DNA of 64,000 bases from Macrotis lagotis. Its lineage: Eukaryota; Chordata; Mammalia; Peramelemorphia; Peramelidae. The position numbers and the translations under genes were made by a program. The DNA is taken from positions 188,316,809 to 188,380,808 of the forward strand of contig NC_133661.1 in NCBI RefSeq assembly GCF_037893015.1, in the 5' to 3' direction. Positions 60,236 to 64,000 of this stretch are shown piece by piece; the first letter of the stretch is position 1, and each line of letters begins with the position of its first letter. Below the pieces are notes generated by a model. It searched no databases and was not told the DNA's origin. It was given only the letters and a program-made list of their open reading frames with translations.

Positions 60236-60970
60236 ATACTGAATTCTTATCCCAGAAGCTGATATCTTTTGATTTGTCAAAATCACCTTAGTCAGTTACT
60301 GCTATTTCTTTTTAACTTATCCTAATCTATTTCTTTAGCAGTACCAGACATTTTTCATGATTGCTTCATTATAGTTTAGTTTTAGATCTGGTAGAACTAG
60401 GCCAACCATCTTTACATTTTTTTTTCATCAGTTTCCTTGATATTCTTGACCTTTGGTACTCCAGAAGAATTTTGCTACTATTTTTTTCCAATTTGGTAAA
60501 ATAGTTATTTGGTAGTTTTATTGGTGTAGCACTGAATAAGTAGTTTAATTTGGTTAGAATTGGCATTTATTTTATTACCTTGACCTAACCATGAACAATT
60601 GACATTTTTCCAATTGTTTAGATCTGACTTTATTTGAGTGAGAAGTTCCCTGTATTTGTGTTCATATAGTTTCTGGGTGTACTTTCAGAGGTAGATTCCA
60701 ATATTTAATGCTGTCTGAAGTTATTTTAAATGATATTTCTCTTTCCATCTCTTATTCTTAGACTTTGTTGCTTATATATAGAAATGCTGATGATTTTTGT
60801 GGGTTTATTTTATATCCTGCTAATTTGCTGAATTTGTTAATAATAGTTTTTTAGATGATTCTTGGGTTTTCTAAGGATACCATCATATCATCTTCCACGA
60901 GTGAAAGTTTTGCTTCCTCATTGCCAATTCTGATTCATTCAATTTCTTTTTCTTCTCCTATCAGTAAAGC
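60236..60970 (-). mobile_element. L1-H, left part (ORF2 thumb to palm), antisense
   Basis: The minus strand reads an ORF2 stretch including MPILTKLNYLFSATPIKLPN (60369-60566) and, near 60890, a palm region whose catalytic box is near 60885. The stretch breaks off at about 60970, where a T-rich L1 3' end (L1-I) begins. The matching continuation is at 62520. Confidence 0.75.
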
Positions 60971-62519
60971 TGTTTCTTTTTTAAAGTTAAATTTAAAATT
61001 TTTTATCATCCATATGAACATGTATATTTTTAAGATACAAAATTTCCTTCTACCTCCCTTGCCATCCCCCTTCCCTTAGTTGCAAACAGTCAGGTTAACA
61101 TTGCATGTGCTAATTTTTTGATAAATATATTTATATATTATTCATTTTTGGTATGTGGATTTAGGATTCAGGGAAAGGGATGCATGATTTTTATAAAGTG
61201 GTCATCAGATTCTGAAAGGTTGTTTTTTTCCCATTGTTTTGTTTTTCTTCCTCTGGATTGGTATAACATTGTCCATAGTCAGTCTAAAAAGGTTGTCCTA
61301 GATATCTGAATTGCTGAAAATAACTGCTTCAGGCAAGGGTGATCATCTCCCAATGTTTTCAATAATAATATTCCATAATATTCATGTACCATAACTTGCT
61401 TAGCTATTTCCCAATTGATAGGCGTGCCCTCAATTTCCAATTCTTTGCCACTACAAAAAGAGCTGCTATGAACAGTTTTGAACATATTGGATTTTTAATA
61501 ATTTTTTATGATTTCTTCTTGATATAGACCTAGAATTGAAATTGCTGGATCAAAAGGAATGAACATTTTTATTGTTCTTTGGGCATAGCTCTATATTGCT
61601 CTCCAGAATGGTTGGATTCATTCACAACTCTACCAGCAATGCATCAGTTTCCCAATTGTCCCACAACCTCTCCAACATTGATTTATTTCCCTTTTTCTCA
61701 TCTTAGCCAATATGATAGGTATAAGGTAATACATCATTGTTGCTTAATTCGCATTTCTCTAATCAATAAGAATTTGGAGCATTTTTTGTATAATTATAAA
61801 GAACACTAATTTCTTGATTTGAAAACTACCTCTTCATATCCTTTGACCATTTATCCACTGTGGGATGATTTATAATCTTATAAATTTTACATAATTCTCT
61901 CTATATATTTTAGAAATGAGAACTTTATCAGAACACCTACCTGTGAAGATTGTTTCCCAGCCTTTTTTTTGCTCTCCTTCTAATTTTGGCCGCATTGATT
62001 TTATTAGTGCAAAAACATTTTGATTTAATATAGTCAAAATCTTTCATTTTGTAGTTGATAATATTCTTTAATTCTTATTTGCCATAAATTTATCCCCTTT
62101 CCATAGATCTGATATTTTATTTCTTGTTGTATTAATTTATTTATGGTGTTACCCTTTATGTCTAAATCCTGTAGCCATTTTGACTTTATTTTAGTATATG
62201 GTGAGATATAGGTCTATGCCTTGATTTTGCCATAATATTTTCCATTTTTCCCAACAATTTTTGTCAAATATTGAATTCTTATCCCAGAAGTTAACATTTT
62301 TTGTGTCTGTCAAACAGTATATTGCTATAGTCATTAACTGTGGTTTCTTTTGAACCTATCCTCATATACTGACTCATTACTATATTTCTTAACTAGTACC
62401 AGGTATTTCCTGACACTTTATAGAATAGTTTTAGATCTGGTAGGGCTGAGCCACCCACCTTTACATTGTTTTCATCAATTCCCTTGCTATTCTTTCCCTT
62501 TTGTTGTTCCAGGTGAATT
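60971..62519 (-). mobile_element. L1-I: 5'-truncated L1 inserted in L1-H
   Basis: A T-rich start, then an antisense 3' UTR (TTTAGGATTCAGGGAAAGGG). The ORF2 C-terminus follows (61279-61485, with NWEIAKQVMVHEYYGILLLK), and the post-RT region extends to text like TTTAGATCTGGTAGGGCTGA near 62440. It ends near 62519 in the middle of ORF2, a 5' truncation of about 1.55 kb total length. Confidence 0.8.
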
Positions 62520-63240
62520 TTATTTCTAATACTATATTAAAATTGATGTCCATGTTTCAACTCTGTTCTTAAAGGAATGCTCCTACTTTATTCCCATTAC
62601 CTATAATAATTGTTGATGGTTTTAGATACTGCTTATTATTTTTAGAAAAACTCCATTTATTCCTAAACATTCTAGTGTTTTAATAGGAATGGATATATTT
62701 TACCAAGGACCTTTTCAGCATCAAGTGAGATAGTCATATGATTTCTGTTAGTTTTGTTACTGATATGTTCAATTATGTTGAGTGTTTTCCTAATATTGAA
62801 CCATCTCTTCTTACCTGTATAAATCCTACCAGATGGTTTTGTATTATCCTAATAATGACTTGCTGTAATCTCATTACTAAAAATTTATTTAAGATTTTTG
62901 CATCAATGTTCATTTAATAATATCAATTTTGCTTTTGCTTTTGCTTTTTTTCTTTTGCTTTTGCTTATCTGAGATCAGGATCATTATCCTTGATTTTCTT
63001 ACTTCACCTGAAGCATAATATATTTTACTCCAGTCTTTTGCCTATACCGTGTGTATCTCTCTGCCTCAAATGTATTTCTTATAATCAATATATCATAGTA
63101 TTCTGATTTTTAATCCATTCTGCTAGCTGCTTCCTTTTTATGGGAAATTTCTTTCCATTCACATTTAGAGTTGATTACTAAATATATATTTCTTTTCATG
63201 TTATCTTTCCCAATTTATATTTTTCTCTTTCCTTTCCTCT
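62520..63240 (-). mobile_element. L1-H, right part (palm to endonuclease start), antisense
   Basis: Begins ATTTCTAATACTATATTAAA, the counterpart of CATTTCTAATATGATATTGA in L1-B just after the point where the left part ends. RT text follows (TAATAATTGTTGATGGTTTT, CCTTTTCAGCATCAAGTGAG, TAATATTGAACCATCTCTTC). It then skips to the endonuclease start near 62930-63200 (ATCTGAGATCAGGATCATTA, TTTTTAATCCATTCTGCTAG). The linker and most of the endonuclease are deleted. Confidence 0.75.
62928..62968. repeat. Short (TTTTGC)n tract in L1-H endonuclease
   Basis: Five to six hexamer units with a T-rich interruption. L1-C has a shorter AAAGCAAAAGC run at the same endonuclease position (about 19597-19614), so this is local slippage within the family. 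Confidence 0.8.
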
Positions 63241-63339
63241 TATTACTCCACAGCAAAGTAACTTTTGTGATGGACTTATCATAAAGAATGTGATCCACCC
63301 ACGACAGAGTTGGTGGTGTTGGAACACAGACTGAAGCAC

Positions 63340-63500
63340 ATTTTTTTTTATTATTATTTTGGGGGGAGTGCAGGGCAAATGGGGACGTGTGGCCTGCCTG
63401 GGGCTGCTTAGCAAGGTGATCATTGGGTGTCTGAGGCCAGATTTGTCCCTGGGTGCTCCTGGCTCAAGGGCCAGTACTCTGTCCACCACCCAGCTGCCCC
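63340..63500 (-). mobile_element. Diverged marsupial SINE, antisense
   Basis: T-rich start, then GCAAATGGGGACGTGTGGCC, GGTGATCATTGGGTGTCTGA and GGGCCAGTACTCTGTCCACC, ending CAGCTGCCCC. The family is clear but the copy is unusually G-rich compared with others here. Confidence 0.82.
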
Positions 63501-63529
63501 TGCTATTATTAATATTTTATTTTATTTTA

Positions 63530-63685
63530 GGTCTTTTTTTCTTTTTTTGATTTATGCAGGGCAGTGGGGTTGGGGTGGCTTGCATGCCATACAGTTGGGT
63601 GATTGTTGGGTGTACAGGGCCAGATATGGACTTGGGTGCTCCTGGTTCCAGGGCTGGTGCACTGCACCACCTGGCCACACCTACA
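63530..63685 (-). mobile_element. Second diverged marsupial SINE, antisense
   Basis: T-rich start, then GCAGGGCAGTGGGGTTGGGG, GGTGATTGTTGGGTGTACAG and GGGCTGGTGCACTGCACCAC, ending GGCCACACC. It lies about 30 bp from the previous SINE in the same orientation. Confidence 0.8.
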
Positions 63686-63699
63686 ATTATTACTATTAT

Positions 63700-63875
63700 T
63701 TTTTAATTTTAATTTTTTTCTCTCCCCTTTACTTTATCACTCAGGTGAGTCTATATTTTTTGGGTGGAGAAGGTATTTTTTTACACTTAAACAATAATAT
63801 TTTATTAATGTATAAAAAACATTGTACAAAATGAAAATAAGTAAATATTAAATTAATTGAAAAAAATTTAAAAAA
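63700..63875 (+). mobile_element. HAL1/L1 3' tip, sense
   Basis: CACTTAAACAATAATATTTT, AATGTATAAAAAACATTGTA and AAATAAGTAAATATTAAATT, followed by an A-rich end. It resembles the TTACTCTCACAACAAAATTA end of the HAL1 at 10060-10125 and remembered marsupial HAL1 ends. Confidence 0.45.
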
Positions 63876-64000
63876 AAAGAATTTTGCACTTGACTATAGG
63901 GCATGGGAGACACTGACTCTGGACCACATAGCATAGGGTGTCCTTAACAGAGAAAGTGCTAAGCTTTATGAGTTAGGCAGGATTAAATTAGGTCAAAGAA
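63876..64000. other. Unidentified sequence to the window edge
   Basis: 125 bp with no recognised repeat or coding feature. Confidence 0.5.

Noticed and set aside
1-64000. CRISPR arrays, operons, riboswitches or phage-like modules
   Set aside because: None seen. The sequence is vertebrate interspersed-repeat DNA throughout.

Overview
The window looks like intergenic chromosomal DNA from a marsupial. The evidence is many copies of a tRNA-headed SINE of marsupial type (head starting GGCAGCTAGGTG, body with a run like CAGACACTTAATAAT), a CORE-SINE with an RTE/BovB-like tail, marsupial-type L1 and half-L1 (HAL1) elements, and a long RTE-clade LINE. The sequence is AT-rich, with no operons, CRISPR arrays or other prokaryotic features. 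The species cannot be fixed by eye; opossum-like or dasyurid-like are both possible.

The only host gene recognised is a class II olfactory receptor of the OR4 (OR4K-like) type at 41114-42057 on the + strand. It is intact through most of its seven-helix domain, then loses frame inside helix 7 by an apparent 13-base deletion, so it is most likely a pseudogene. Everything else that codes is the remains of non-LTR retrotransposons.

Layout: 1-3419 holds the 3' part of L1-A (+), apparently inserted into L1-B (-, 3420-9056). Next come an L2 scrap and the 3' half of a HAL1 (+, to about 10125), then 2.5 kb with no gene. A CORE-RTE SINE at 12658-12905 precedes an RTE LINE (+, about 13080-16536), which is split by L1-C (+, 16537-21711) and resumes at 21712-22062. 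From 22063 to 41000 the sequence is mostly old or unique, with L2, CR1/L3-tailed and MIR-like scraps, young SINEs with clean target-site duplications, microsatellites and small tandem repeats. After the olfactory receptor and 3 kb of unique sequence lies L1-D (-, 45256-52150), close to full length, with a tandemly duplicated 5' UTR unit. A 343-bp L1 tail (L1-E) with a perfect 15-bp target duplication sits just beyond it. A HAL1 (-, about 53870-55985) follows, then a GC-richer segment with an unexplained 195-codon ORF. The last stretch is a stack of old antisense L1 pieces (57330-63240) in which L1-G interrupts L1-F and L1-I interrupts L1-H. The window ends in two diverged SINEs and a HAL1 3' tip.

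Nothing here works as a gene system. The value of the window is its record of retrotransposition: several nested insertions can be read directly because a broken reading frame resumes on the far side of the inserted element, and one insertion appears to consist of a poly(A) tail alone. No previously undescribed biological system was found.
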